The notes beneath the pieces were generated by a model that was not told the origin of the DNA, did no database searches, and was given only the letters and a program-made list of their open reading frames with translations. This document shows positions 1-12,800 of a stretch of 64,000 nucleotides of DNA, piece by piece (position 1 is the stretch's first letter; every line of letters begins with the position of its first letter). Source of the DNA: Owenia fusiformis (lineage: Eukaryota > Annelida > Polychaeta > Sabellida > Oweniidae); the NCBI GenBank assembly GCA_903813345.2, contig CAIIXF020000002.1, positions 9,856,650 to 9,920,649 on the forward strand, read 5' to 3'. The position numbers and the translations under genes are program-made.

Positions 1-2212
1 TTAACTGATACAAGAATCATACCTTCTGTTGAAATTGTGATAATACTGGCTATACAATTGAAGTTATCTACTGTTAAGTAGGCTTGATCATTCAGTTAAA
101 TGCCACGCCCACTTTTGATTATTTAGAGGGGGTGGGTCATAGAAAATTTTTTAAAAAATATTTCTAATTGAGACTCAATCATCATTCTAATTTCAATGCA
201 TGCAGGACATATATATGCACTTTTCTAAACCTTAAAACAATGCTATTTTTGCAGCATAACTGGCTAGCATAGGATTTTTTCGTTAACTAGCCCACCTAAA
301 ATAGACACAAATTAGCAAATTTTGACAATCAAATTCTGTTTCCATAGCAACCATCATACCTATCGTCACCAATTTTTTACCAGTTATTAATGACATATAT
401 GTGTATATATTCTGAAAAAATTGTGGTTATTCATAATGTTTTTGTAAAGTTATTAATTATTTTCTATGTACCCCCTACTTTTGTCATGCGGGGGGTATAA
501 ATATTGATTTTTTCCTAAACGCTGTAAAATTTTGCTTAATTATTGCCAAATTGTGGTGAGAATTACAAATTAGGATGTAACTAACATGGTCTCCAAAATT
601 CTACCTCCATACCGCAATTTAAGGGCTAGCCCATAACCTATATACGATAGTAGTAGATTTTATTCCAGATTGTTGCACTAATTTGGCTGCTTGTTTTTAT
701 TCACTTGGACACCTACTCCTAACCAGAGTAACAGAAATGCATGTTTCTCTGCTCTGTTGTTATAATTGGCTTGTTTTCACTTGGAAAAAGTTCTCGCGTT
801 TCACCATCATTTAGTTTAATAACTAGCTTTTTATTGCCTTGTATTTTTCACTTTATATTCTGTATGTATACATAAGGGCAGTGGAGACTTCTTAAATTCC
901 GCAGTTTTTCTTGCACTTCATAGATTAACATATTTGCAATAATTTTTTAAACAGTTCATGTTATTATATTTTGCCAGGGATTGCACTGAACCATTCTTCT
1001 ACCTGAGCAATTTTTCTCTTTGAGTGGAGTGTCTGTACATCCCTGTTATTTTATTCAATTGTATATATATTTCCTCATTTGTAAGGGGTTTCTGGATACG
1101 AATTAGGCATATTTTTCAAAAATTTAGGCCCAGACCTCCAAGGTTTAATTTTTCAAAAATTAGGCCTTAAACGCCCACCCATTTCAAGGCCTATTTTTGG
1201 CTTACCTGGGGAGAGGTTGGGGGTATTTTACTTGTGGAAACAGGTCTACTGGGACAATTAATTCACACCCAGTTATCATTGATGAATGACAAGAGATAAT
1301 GCAGTTATTTTATCATGAGATGTTGAAGGATGTTTTATCTAAAACTGTTGAATTCCTGTATTTAGGTGATGTTTGGTGAACTTTTGCCCACATCAAATAC
1401 AGTATATACTCAAAAATATCCAGACTGATCTTACACATTAATAAATGATTGCCCATCAAGACCTTGGCACACATTCCATATTATGCAGATCTGTTATATA
1501 TTTTCAGAAGTATAAGCTTTAACCCCCCCCCCCCCCCATTGAACATTATACTGAATGAGCTATGCATTTGTATGTTTTGAGGGAGTACAAAGAACTAAAT
1601 ATAGCATTTTTTAGGTTTGATGTGTTTGGCTTTCATGTGTGAATTACCATCACTTCACATTTAGCATTTAGATTGTAATAGGCTTTACATCTCATCATCA
1701 ACATCAGACTTAATTTTTTGTTTTTAATGCCCAAGGTTTGACAAATTAAGTATGTGAATTTGTAAAGAACAGCATGATCGTGAATTCTGCCAATTTGTAC
1801 ACGAAGGGATATACGAGCAATTATACACTTGATTTGCGTTTATTCACGTTGTGTCTTAATTGAAGATGGCGAAAAGTACTGCTGGTTGCTGGCTGTTTCA
1901 GTCAGGTCGTATTTATAGCTAGTATAGTTTTAAAGGTACATGTAGTGTTTATTTTCATATAGGAGTATATATACATAATGATGGAGGACAATCTGCCATT
2001 TCAATAGTAAGTTTACCTACAATGATAGCAATTTATCATAAATAATCAAACAAATGCAGTAATAAAGAAACATCTTAAAAGGTATATTTATCACAATTAT
2101 TCAAGATACAAGGAGAAATATTCATAAAGGAATATTAAAAAAATCAACTTCAGATGCATTAAAGCATCTGAACTAGCCTTAGCATCTGAACAAGACTGAA
2201 AATATTACCTTA
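1..2212. other. Intergenic stretch without a recognisable gene
   Basis: I see no coding exon or RNA gene here. The stretch is AT-rich and contains a poly-C run near 1521-1537. A short motif near 103-119 (gccacgcccacttttga) also occurs in the tandem units of the fold-back structure at 49.7-53.4 kb, so a small fragment of that repeat family may lie here. Confidence 0.5.
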
Positions 2213-2575
2213 TTTAGAATCAGTATTGAGGATATAACTTATTTTTGACATCAGGATTGAGGATATAACTTTTTTTGACATCAGGATTGAGGATATAACT
2301 TCTTTTGACATCAGGATTGAGGATATAACTTTTTTTGACATCAGGATTGAGGATATAACTTTTTTTGATATCAGGATTGAGGATATAACTTTTTTTGACA
2401 TCAGGATTGAGGAGATAACTTTTTTTGACATCAGGATTGAGGATATAGCTTTTTTTGACATCAGGATTGAGGATATAACTTTCTTTTCTTCGGGATTGAG
2501 GAAACTACTTTTCATCAGTACTGGGGGTAGTACCCTATTTGGCATCAAATTGAGAATAATAACCTTATTTGGCAT
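2213..2575. repeat. 30-bp minisatellite
   Basis: About nine well-conserved 30-bp units (tcaggattgaggatataact followed by a T run and gaca) run from about 2221 to 2480, then decay over roughly 100 more bases. Because 30 is a multiple of three, a 154-codon frame stays open on the minus strand with a decapeptide repeat. I regard that frame as a by-product of the array, not a gene. Confidence 0.9.
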
Positions 2576-3064
2576 GTAAACCAGTAAAACTAGTGAGTGG
2601 TATACAGCAATGCAATTGTAATAAATATCAATCGAATTTGGCATAAAAATTAATGTTTTTGTCACAAAAAGCACTTTGGAGAACCCCCTCTGATGAAAGT
2701 AGATGTAGACTACGTATATCTATAATTGAATTGCAGCCATAAATTAATTTAACTGTAAGCAAAAGATTGAACATTGTTTTCATGCTCTAGATGTAAAATT
2801 GAGCAGAAAAAAGAATTGCCAGGGTATAAAAATACATACATGTGGTCAAAACACTAAATTAGTAAAATTACAAAGAAATGCAAAAAACAATGTTTTCAAA
2901 TGTTAGAGTTGAAAAGTATATGAGCCCTTATTTATTTTAAGAATGGGTTCTGAAGTATTTTGTGTGAAATAAGACTGAGAAGACTGTTAGTAATGAATTG
3001 AGTGCCATGTTTTATTATGTAGAAATCGTACCATGTTAGTATATGAAGGGGTGGTCCAATTTAA

Positions 3065-3326
3065 CCTCTTGAATACCCAGAGTGACGGATATATCCGTCA
3101 CAAATGAAATAAGACTGGTGCCCAGAGGGACGAGAAAATCCGTCACAAAATTTTTCACAAAAATTGCTCTCATTTGAACAATTTTCATCCAATTTACACA
3201 AAAATTGTTTTAAAACGTGTAGAAATGATCTCTGCCGTCCAATTTTACTAAGCTGAGCATCTAAAGTTGTATAGGTATGTAATAAAATGTCAAAAGGTGG
3301 CAAAAAATGAAAAATTCTCTAAGTGA
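3065..3326. mobile_element. piggyBac-like miniature element, one decayed end
   Basis: The sequence begins directly after TTAA (3061-3064) with CCTCTTGAATACCC followed by a short palindrome (tgacggatatatccgtca). TTAA also follows at 3327-3330. A reverse-complement relative lies at 11628-12104 in ANKRD50 intron 2. TTAA target sites and CCY-type ends with a palindrome next to them are known traits of piggyBac-derived miniature elements. The right end no longer matches the left inverted repeat, so it is probably decayed or truncated. Confidence 0.65.
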
Positions 3327-3885
3327 TTAACCAATTAATATATTTATATGTTCCATCCCCTATACCTGCACTTTAACACCAGACCACTTCAGGACAAAAT
3401 AATACATCTGAACATGTCTGTGGTTTTTGGGTACAATATAAATCATTGAATAAAAAAAAAAGTGTCAAATACCTACTTGAAGATTAGGTTTTATTTATTT
3501 GTAGGTTGTTGTTATTTAATGAGGTTAAATATGTTTGTAAGTGCCATTCTTAAATATTGCCCCTTGTGCTTTCTTATAGAAATGTAATACACTAAGTTCA
3601 AATCTTTAAAACTAATGTAGCCAAGAGAAAAGTGAGAAATATTGAATATATTACAAGTAAGTTAGGCCTTGGATATGATTGAAGTTTCAAGTGTTATAAA
3701 TCGGGTTTAGTTACATGTATGGATAATTTGAGTCATTTCCAAATATAACAATAACTTCCTATCCTTCTTTTTTATTATATGGAAGCACTCTACATGGCTT
3801 GTATTGCTAGAAATGAATCAGATAAAACTTAAGATTGGGATATCTTGTATATCAACATTTACAATGCAAGATTAAGTGGAAAATA

Positions 3886-4281
3886 CAGGAGAATTAAGAC
3901 ATAATTAAGACACACAAAATACAGGAGCCAATGAATTAAGACATAATTAAGACACACAAAATACAGGAGCCAATGAATTAAGACAAAATTAAGACACACA
4001 AAATACAGGAGTCAATGAATTAAGACATAATTAAGACACACAAAATACAGGAGCCAATGAATTAAGACACACAAAATACAGGAGTCAATGAATTAAGACA
4101 TAATTAAGACACACAAAATACAGGAGCCAATGAATTAAGACAAAATTAAGACACACAAAATACAGGAGTCAATGAATTAAGACATAATTAAGACACACAA
4201 AATACAGGAGCCAATGAATTAAGACATAATTAAGACACACAAAATACAGGAGCCAATGAATTAAGACATAATTAAGACACA
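3886..4281. repeat. 42-bp minisatellite
   Basis: Roughly nine units of 42 bp with the core attaagacacacaaaataca and then ggagccaatga. At least one unit, near 4050-4090, lacks about 11 bp. The array ends about 430 bp upstream of the ANKRD50 start codon, so it lies in the promoter-proximal or 5'UTR-intron region of that gene. Stop codons interrupt the + strand frames. Confidence 0.9.
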
Positions 4282-4397
4282 TCCCTGTGTCCTTAAGAAA
4301 AGAGGATAGAAATGGGAAGGGGTGACATAGGAGTTAATTCACAATAAGAATATTAACTTCACTAATTTATTAAAAATTTTAATTTTTGTGTTTTCAG

Positions 4398-4709
4398 ATG
4401 CCTGAATGTAACACAAACTACTATCCAACAAGAAAAGTCAAATGTGGGTTGTGCTACAATATGTGAAGCCAAGGACTGCATAGCTGTATTGATAATACAA
4501 AATGACTACAAAATATGAACCCATTGACTAAATGGAGGTGGAGTCACTAACTACACAATGACTATAACTACGCATCTTGTAATATCTAGTCAAGAATATT
4601 TTCATGATTTCTTTTATAATCATGACTTACCAAAGTCATATTTGGTCATCATGACTCAGTGATAAATTAATTCACATTAGGGATTACATCTCAATACAAC
4701 AAAATCACC
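4398..4709 (+). other. ANKRD50: Candidate 5'UTR portion of first ANKRD50 coding exon
   Basis: A good acceptor (tgtgttttcag) ends at 4397, so the exon carrying the ANKRD50 start could begin at 4398 with non-coding sequence. If so, it carries a short upstream frame from ATG 4398 to TGA 4464-4466 (22 codons). No upstream first exon or TSS was identified. This is inferred from splice-site appearance only; the transcript may instead start within this stretch. Confidence 0.3.
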
Positions 4710-6881
4710 ATGACAACAAGCCTTCTCCAGGGCAAGACATTTTACTGTAGGGAGTGGGCATTTAGCAAGCTACAGCATTGCTTGGAGAGTAGGCCTACCT
4801 CCAAGACATGTGGGGCCTTGATAATGGGTGGCCCTGGGTGTGGGAAAACTGCCCTATGTTGCCAGACTGTCTGGCCCACAGTGTCAGTCGGGAAACAAAT
4901 CGCCTTGAGTGCAAGGATTTTAGGGTATCATTTCTGCCAAGCGCACGATATTGAAACACTTTCGATTACAAACTTTGTACACAGTATAGTGGATCAGCTG
5001 TGTACGTCAAGTAAACTGAATGAATATGAAGACATTTTGAAAGAAAGGGGTCTCCTTGATGCATTGGACCCCTTACAATGTGAGAAAGATCCCGATACAG
5101 CATTCATACAGACAGTTCTTGAACCTTTAGAAGCAATAGAACCACCTGATCGCAATCTCATTATTTTGGTCGATTCTATCGATGAATCTTATTTACAATC
5201 AATCAGTGAGAGGACAACTGGTAGTCGCACAATAGCAGAACTTTTAGCCAATCACCATCATTTATTCCCAAAATGGCTTCTCTTAGTCTGTTCAGCGAGA
5301 AAAGGCAGTAAAGCGATAACTCGGATGTTCACTGGTTTCCGGAAAATCAGTCTGGATGATTTACATAAAACACATGTCGTTAGAGACGTCCAGCAGTATA
5401 TCTTATGTCGACTTGACCGCGAGGAAAAATTACGACAACATTTGAGTCGTGACACGGCTGAGATGCTAAACCAACTGCATATAAAAAGTAACGGTTGCTT
5501 TCTGTATCTTGAAAAAGTCCTTGATGGCGTATCAGATAATTTTATCATGCTACGTGAAATTAAGGAAATACCGGGTACTCTGAATGGATTATATCTATGG
5601 TTATGTCAGCGATTATTCGTAAGAAAACAATTTGCAAAAATACAACCAATTTTGAATGTAATTCTTGCAGCGAGGCGACCTCTCACTGAAATGGAGCTAT
5701 ACACATGTTGCTGGACACGCAATATCAAACTTACAATCGAGGAGTTTAGTAAACGGATTGATATTCTCTCTAAGGTTCTATTGGAAGGGCCCAATAAGAC
5801 AAAGATCTTGTTTCATCACAGTTTTGCTGAGTGGATACTGGATGTTAAGCACTGCACTCAGAAATATTTATGCACAGCGAGTGAAGGTCATTCTATGCTG
5901 GCCATGAGTTTTACGTTACATGCGGAAAATCTGGCTGCAGTTGAAGTGCAGGATTTCGCCCTTCACCTTAGTAAATCTACAGCTGTGAATCATTTAGAGG
6001 CTTTTCAGCTGGCACTTTGGTTGATAGAGAGTGGGGCTAATGTCCATGATAGTTTAAGTGTTGGGATGCCTAAGGAGCAACATGTCGTGAAGTTACTTCT
6101 GGATGCCGGTGCTGCACTACCAGACCCTGATGGGCCTAACAGTGTCCACTGCAGTCGGGAGGATCTCTTGGCTGAGGTTGAGGAGAGCTGCATGTTGCCT
6201 CCTGAGCCCCAACAGATTGACTCTAATGGCATGACGGATCTTGCTAATGCCGCCCACAGTGGCAACCTCACTGTACTCCTGGATCTACTGAACACAAATG
6301 TTGACCTTGAGAGTCAAGATAAGCAAGGTCAAACACCCATAAATCTAGCAGCACGTCAAGGTCATATCGAGATCGTCGCTGCGTTATTAAACGCTGGTGT
6401 TAATGTGAATCATACGGACAATGATGGCTGGAGTCCTTTAAGATCTGCGGCATGGGGCGGTCACACTGAAGTCGTTTCATTACTGCTTAGTGCAGGTGCT
6501 GATGTGGATCATGCTGATACGGATCTGCGAACAGCATTACGCGCAGCTGCATGGGGCGGCCATGAGGATATTGTAATCAAATTATTAGAACATGGTGCTA
6601 ATGTTAATAAAACAGACAATGAAGGACGTACAGCTTTGATAGCTGGAGCATATATGGGTCATTGTGAAATCGTTGAGCATCTATTGGATAACTCTGCCAA
6701 CATTAACCACCAAGATTGTGACGGCAGAACAGCACTTTCAGTCGCAGCATTGTGCCTCCCTGCGTCAAAAGGTCACTCGTCTGTCATCAGTCTGTTACTG
6801 GATCGTGGTGCTGATGTGAACCACCGTGACAACGATGGTATGACACCATTGCTAGTTGCAGCCTATGAAGGACAATATCAG
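4710..6881 (+). CDS. ANKRD50: ANKRD50 coding exon 1 (P-loop NTPase and ankyrin repeats 1-7a)
   Basis: 724 codons, open throughout, ending at a CAG followed by the donor GTAAGG at 6882. It encodes the N-terminal block, the P-loop NTPase module (Walker A at residues 40-47, Walker B near 152-159, a sensor-like [10 protein letters not shown] near 191-200) and the first six to seven ankyrin repeats from about residue 503. Reading on past 6881 adds 31 AT-rich codons in intron 1, which are unlikely to be used. The phase-0 junction to 10954 restores a complete ankyrin repeat. Confidence 0.95.
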
Positions 6882-9800
6882 GTAAGGATTAATTTAAAAA
6901 AAGAAGGTTTAATATTTAGATATTCATTCCAGAAATGTTACCTAATTTTTAATACTTTAACACAAGCTTTTATTTGATATATAACATCCTCCATGTCCTA
7001 CATATGAACTGATTCCCATTAGTCAAGTTTGAAAGTTGACATTGGATTTGGGGTGAGTTATGCACTTTTACAGGGATGAGACTTCATATAGTCTCCAACT
7101 TTTTATAGACAGTGTTCGGCGTTGACAGTCAGCATTCAGCGATTGGTGTCTGTAGCAAATGGCAGGTGGTTACATTTTGCATGTTCATGCCTTGTTTATC
7201 ACTGTCATGAGATTCATGTTCATATTTGTTTCATTTTTATGTAAACATTTGAAGTAATAGCAAGCTTAATTGATATACCATGTTTCAAAAACTAAATGTT
7301 TGACATTTCTGGCTTAATCATGTGGTAAGCTCTCTGGCTATAACTGCATAAAAAACTTTGCTTTATAGTGTAATAAAAATTTGGCAACGCTAAAGGAATT
7401 TCTGAAACATTTCCTGTCATGTCCTAAAATTATTTTCAGAGAGATGACTCAATATAATTATTGGAATATTATCAACATTTCATGTTCCTGTAATAAGGCT
7501 ACTTTTTGTGTCAAAAAGGAACTTTTCGACATGATTTTTTCAAACTTTTTGGAAAGGTAACAGATTACCTATGAAATCATATTACAGGGAATGTAATAAT
7601 TGAGCTCATAAAATTGCTTTGCCTGATAAAGTCTATATTCCTTATTTGATATACAGAGTTGGGAGTTTCTACAGCATGTATTTTCATACTGTATGTAATT
7701 CCTTCGTTTGCTCCAATCTTCTCTCTCTATTTTGTCTCATTTAGATCATATCATCATCAGAAATGTATATTTATTTCCTAATCAGAGCTTAGTATTAGAC
7801 TCAGAGTAGTACTTTAAAGAATGGCAAACATAAATTATTCCTGAGTTTCTCATAAATGTCCTCAGTGCAATGTTAACTTGAACACTTTGTAAAATAAATG
7901 AACATACTTCAAAATGTTCACATCCAAGTTAACCTTAAGTTCCATAACTGATATTCCAAGTACTCAATTTATTTGGGCAAATATATGACTTTTCATATGT
8001 TCTGTATTTACTCTTGTTACTTCCCGATTTGCTCTTCTAAAGCTTAAGAGGGAGAGCATGTAGGCCGTGGATCCCACAATTCCTCGTAATAGGCTCCCAT
8101 AAGCCCCCTCTTGAAATTAGTACCTCTTGAGCATTTCTATTATTATTGATATTGTGAGAGTATATGTTTATATGGCAAATTAAATGTTTTTAAATTGGTA
8201 TTTTTTTGAATTTCCTTCTTCAAATCTTCAATTGAAAAAATAAAATGCCCAAAATAATCTTGAGAAGACATGATATAATGAAAATGGACTCAGTCATGAA
8301 TTTGGAAAAGATTCCCAAGCTATATAATGGATTGATACACACTTATGGATCTGAAGTAGTTCTGAAACGCGTAAAATCAAAGCATTTGCTTTACAACCAC
8401 TGGCCATAGTAGACAATGTTACTTGTGTTTTGTTACTAATAGGTAACTCAATCTAATGCCTCAGTATATAATGGCAGGTACCTCTGAATAAAATATAATC
8501 GGGATCACACTTTTAAATAAATAAACAAAGAGAGAAAGAAATAGAAAATGTAGTTGCATTGGAATAGGCATGCATTTCTCATGTTAAATGAACTGAATTT
8601 AGATATAGAAGAAAAAATAAATCATTTTTGGGAAGAAAAGTACTCTTGGGAAATTGTTTGTAAAAAAGCCAAGTGAATTTTCTGGATGGGATGGGACCGC
8701 ACACCAACTGCACCATGTAGATATAATAGCTATGTAGTTTTTTTACTGGAGTGAATAGAATGATGAATGCGTTATTAATAATTTATAATTTATTTGGAAT
8801 GAGTGTGAAAAGTGACTCGTGTCCTCCTTAGAGAATATTCATCTCAATGAATTATTTTGGAATTATGTTTTCCTTACATTAAAAATGAAATATTACCAAA
8901 ATGAACTTGGTTATATGTTACAATATATTTTGCTCGCCTCCTTTCTAAAATATATATGAAGCGATCATTGATCATTTACTCATATGAGATTGATACATTA
9001 TCGTGACAAAATTAAGGCCTTCAGCCCGGGGCTTTCAGTCATGGCCTTACCAAATGGAGACCCCTTTAAGGCTCGTGTGAATATCATTCATATTAAAATC
9101 TCACTTAAGGAAAGTGGAATTAGGGAAACTCAGAGAATTCTTTAATTAAGTTAAGCGTAGCTCCCAAGAACTGTTTGTTACTAATGTAATAAGCAGAATA
9201 TTAATTCAATATAGCACATTAGAGTAATATTGTTTGAGAAACTGTCTGCCGCCTGCATGTTCTAGTCCCTTCCAGAAATTGCACTCTTGGTGGCTTACCT
9301 AGACTTATAATATCAATCTATTTCTCGCGAAAATTTTTAAGTTAACTGTCTCGTTTTCTTGTGTGACAATGTAAGTTAGAGCATGGCGACACCATGCTTA
9401 TGTCATTTTATTCCTTGCTAATTACATTCTTATTCACTCTTCTTTTTCATATCGAAAATGCCTACAATGATATTTTCATTGGAACCCAATCTTACGACTT
9501 TCCACATTATTCCCATAGAGCTAAGTTTAATGAGTAGAGCCTATAGTAAAAAATGTTCCATTTCTACTTGAGTACTATAAAATCTCGACCAATGACATTT
9601 CCTATAAAAATTGTTAATCTTATATTTGCTGGAATGACTTTGAAATTGCATCTCTTTATGAATATATTATTAATAATGCAATACAGGGAAAATATTAACA
9701 CTAATATTTCTCATTGGAAGTGACAATTAATTTAATAGAAATGTCGCTCTGACATATACAAGCTATAGCAACTATTGTAGTTCCTATCCTAACAATGCCA

Positions 9801-12800
9801 TATGCTTGATACAATGATACAAATTGTATATTCAATAGCTATATTAATCACAATGGAGTATTCAGTTACACATGCCATACCTATGTACAGTTGAACTTGT
9901 GTAATGCCTTGGTCACATTTGCTCCAATTAATCGGCCAGTGCCCGGCTGATTGCATATTTTGTTCAAAACTGATTTCAACTTGCTTCAGATTGACCAAAC
10001 TTTTTTTAAAATCATATACAAGTTCTCAGGAGTTCACATGTGACCTTGACTTTGAGATTTGATCTTCAATTTTGAACAAAATACTCAGATGAATCGGAGC
10101 AAATGTGACCTAGGCATAACCTCTTGGGAGGTGTTCTACTTATGAAGGTGTTCCACTTGTGGAGGTGTTTCACTTAATATATTTTTCTGACATATATAGA
10201 TGTTATATCAATTTGATAATTTTGATCGTGTAAGTATCCATCTCCTTCCCATATTTTTGAAAGGGGGGGGTGAATAGGGGTTTAGCAGATTTTTCTACAT
10301 TACCCTCAAAGAGAGGAAAATGAAACTATCGATAAAGCTAGAGATTGAATTTGTATGTGGTATTTTAAACGCTTCTCATATCTCCCAATTCATAAAATAA
10401 CACAGTAGGAACTTCCTTCTACTTGAACTGGGGAAAGGGTGCTTTGAATTTAAAAACCCAAATAGAAAACCACAGACATAACGTAAATTTTGAAAAAAAC
10501 ATAATATTGAATAGATAGGTATGGTTTTGGGTATATAAGAGGCGACCAGAATGTTGTATTAAACTTTCTATTGGACCAATCTCATTTTAGTCTAGCATCA
10601 AATCTCTGATACCCCCTCCCCCGACTAGTCCACCTTTTGCATGTATTGGGGAGGTAACAACAGCTCCCTAATTTTGTGGGAAAAAAGAATTTGGTGGCGA
10701 TATTTGTAAAACAAAATTTTTAGATAAATGATTATCTAATACTAAATATTCAGGGATCGGTCATATTGATTTTCTGATTTATATAATTCAAGGTGTGTGA
10801 GTTGCTACTGGAGGCAGATGCTGATGTTGACCAATGTGACAACAATGGCAGGTCCCCACTACAAGCTGCAGCATCAGCAGGTCATGTTGACATCATCTCT
10901 CTATTGCTGTTCAGGGATCAGTCATATTGATTTCTTGTTTTGTATATTTCAAGGTGTGTGAGTTGCTTCTAGAGGCAGATGCTGATGTTGACCAATGTGA
11001 CAACAATGGCAGGTCCCCACTGCAAGCTGCAGCATCAGCAGGTCATGTTGACATCATCTCTCTCTTGCTATTTTGGGGAGCAGGCATTGATCATATTGAT
11101 TCAGATGGTCGAACTGTTCTCTCAATAGCAGCACAACAGGTTAGTGTGTACTATGTGCATGTCTGTAGGACTCTATTTCTATATTTTCAAAAAGATGTAT
11201 ATTCTGTTATTATTTTCCTGATTTATGCTATACTATGAAATGAATTGAGACTTTGTCATTTCAAAAGTTTAAATTGTTACGTAGTAGTCTGCGCATGATT
11301 GTTAGAGTCTGTTTCAAGATTTTTTGTATATTTATTTCTTGATTTTCAATAATGTATAAGAAGCATGAAAAGTTTTTTTATTTCCTGATTTATACTGAAT
11401 TCATTTTGTCACTTCAAAAGTTTAAATCATAAACCATTTTGAAGCCTGTAGTGTGTACTTGCCTCTTTCTAAATTTTGAATTTCTTTTTTCCGTTTAGAT
11501 TAAAGTAATTCAAAATAGCACTGGAGAAATAATGATCATATCTCTCTGGTTTCATTTGAATTTTTATTACACTTTCTTAAAATGGTCTTTTGCTTATGGG
11601 TGTGCATCTGTGCAGGAGTCTTGTTAAACCTCTTGAATCCCAGGCTCTAAAATTAGTTGAAACCAGAGAATTTTTCATTTTTGCCACCTTTTGACATTTT
11701 ACTACATACATAGCCAATATAATTTGGCGCCGTTTTGGCACCGGAAAAATTCAGCGCTGTTCCAGCTCCGTTCCGGCACCAAAACCTTTCGATACCAAAA
11801 TTTGCCACCGGACTAGTCAGTCCATTTGGTGCCGAAACGGCACCGAAATTTGGCACCAAAACGGCGTCGAAAATCAGATTGCATTTTGGGGATGTACCTA
11901 TACAACTTTAGATATTTAACTTACTAAAATTAGACGGCAGAGATCATTTCTGCACATTTTAATACAATTTTTGTGTAAATTGGAAGACAATTGTCAAGAG
12001 CAATTTTAGTGAAAAATTTTTTGTGATAGATTTTCTCGTCACTCTGGGGTTCAAGGTCATTTCTAAGGTGACGAGAAATCTCGTCACTCCAGGTAGTCAA
12101 GAGGTTAATTATCTAGTATTATTTAATTATTTATTACTGTATACATGTGATTCATATGACATAACAATAACCTTATATACAGAATAATCCTAAAACACTT
12201 TTCGTCTTCAGGGTACTAGTGAATCAGTTGCTCTTCTATTGGACAGAGGTCTTGATGAGATGCACAGAGACAACCTGGGTCTCACCCCACTACATCTAGC
12301 AGCATATGAGGGACATAAGCAGGTAAAGTTAATTGTAAATGCTGGAAGAAATATTTTCAAATAGAATCCTGCATTGAAAGTTCCTTTACAGCCCTAATCT
12401 TATTATCTGAAAAAAGTAATTGAGATATTGGATCAAAATATAGAAATTATTGTTGATTGACTTACTGTATTGGAGTTGCAGAAATATTCAAATTCATGAG
12501 AATTGAAAAACAGGTATCTATTTTTCTCATTTATTGACAAATTCCCTAAAAATAAAGTAAATTGATGAAATAAGGGCAGAAATGTTATGTTTTGTAAAAA
12601 ATAGGCATGACATGGAATGTTGCGAGCGAAAAATATAAATCATGACAGTTCTTTAGAAAGTAAATAATCTCAAATTATTCCTAATCTTTGGTTTCCCCTT
12701 GAAGTTCTCTACTTTCTCAAGCCCACTCGATATACAGTGCACGTGAATATCATCTTAAATCTAGTGAATAAATAAACAAATGGAAAATTAAAATAGATAA

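Larger units (their letters stand above)
6882..10953 (+). other. ANKRD50 intron 1
   Basis: A 4.07-kb intron bounded by GTAAGG and ttcaag. It is mostly AT-rich sequence without genes. Contents noted: a segment at 7117-7190 resembling 43490-43572 (shared aaatggc.ggtgg..acatt core), a small inverted-repeat element at 9905-10117, a poly-G run near 10264, and an extra copy of the 5' part of exon 2 at its 3' end. Confidence 0.8.

Noticed and set aside
2210-2674. 154-codon frame on the minus strand
   Set aside because: It is driven by the 30-bp minisatellite, with no sign of a real gene.
6882-6977. Extension of ANKRD50 exon 1 beyond 6881
   Set aside because: A GTAAGG donor at 6882 and homology resuming at 10954 show the last 31 codons are intronic.
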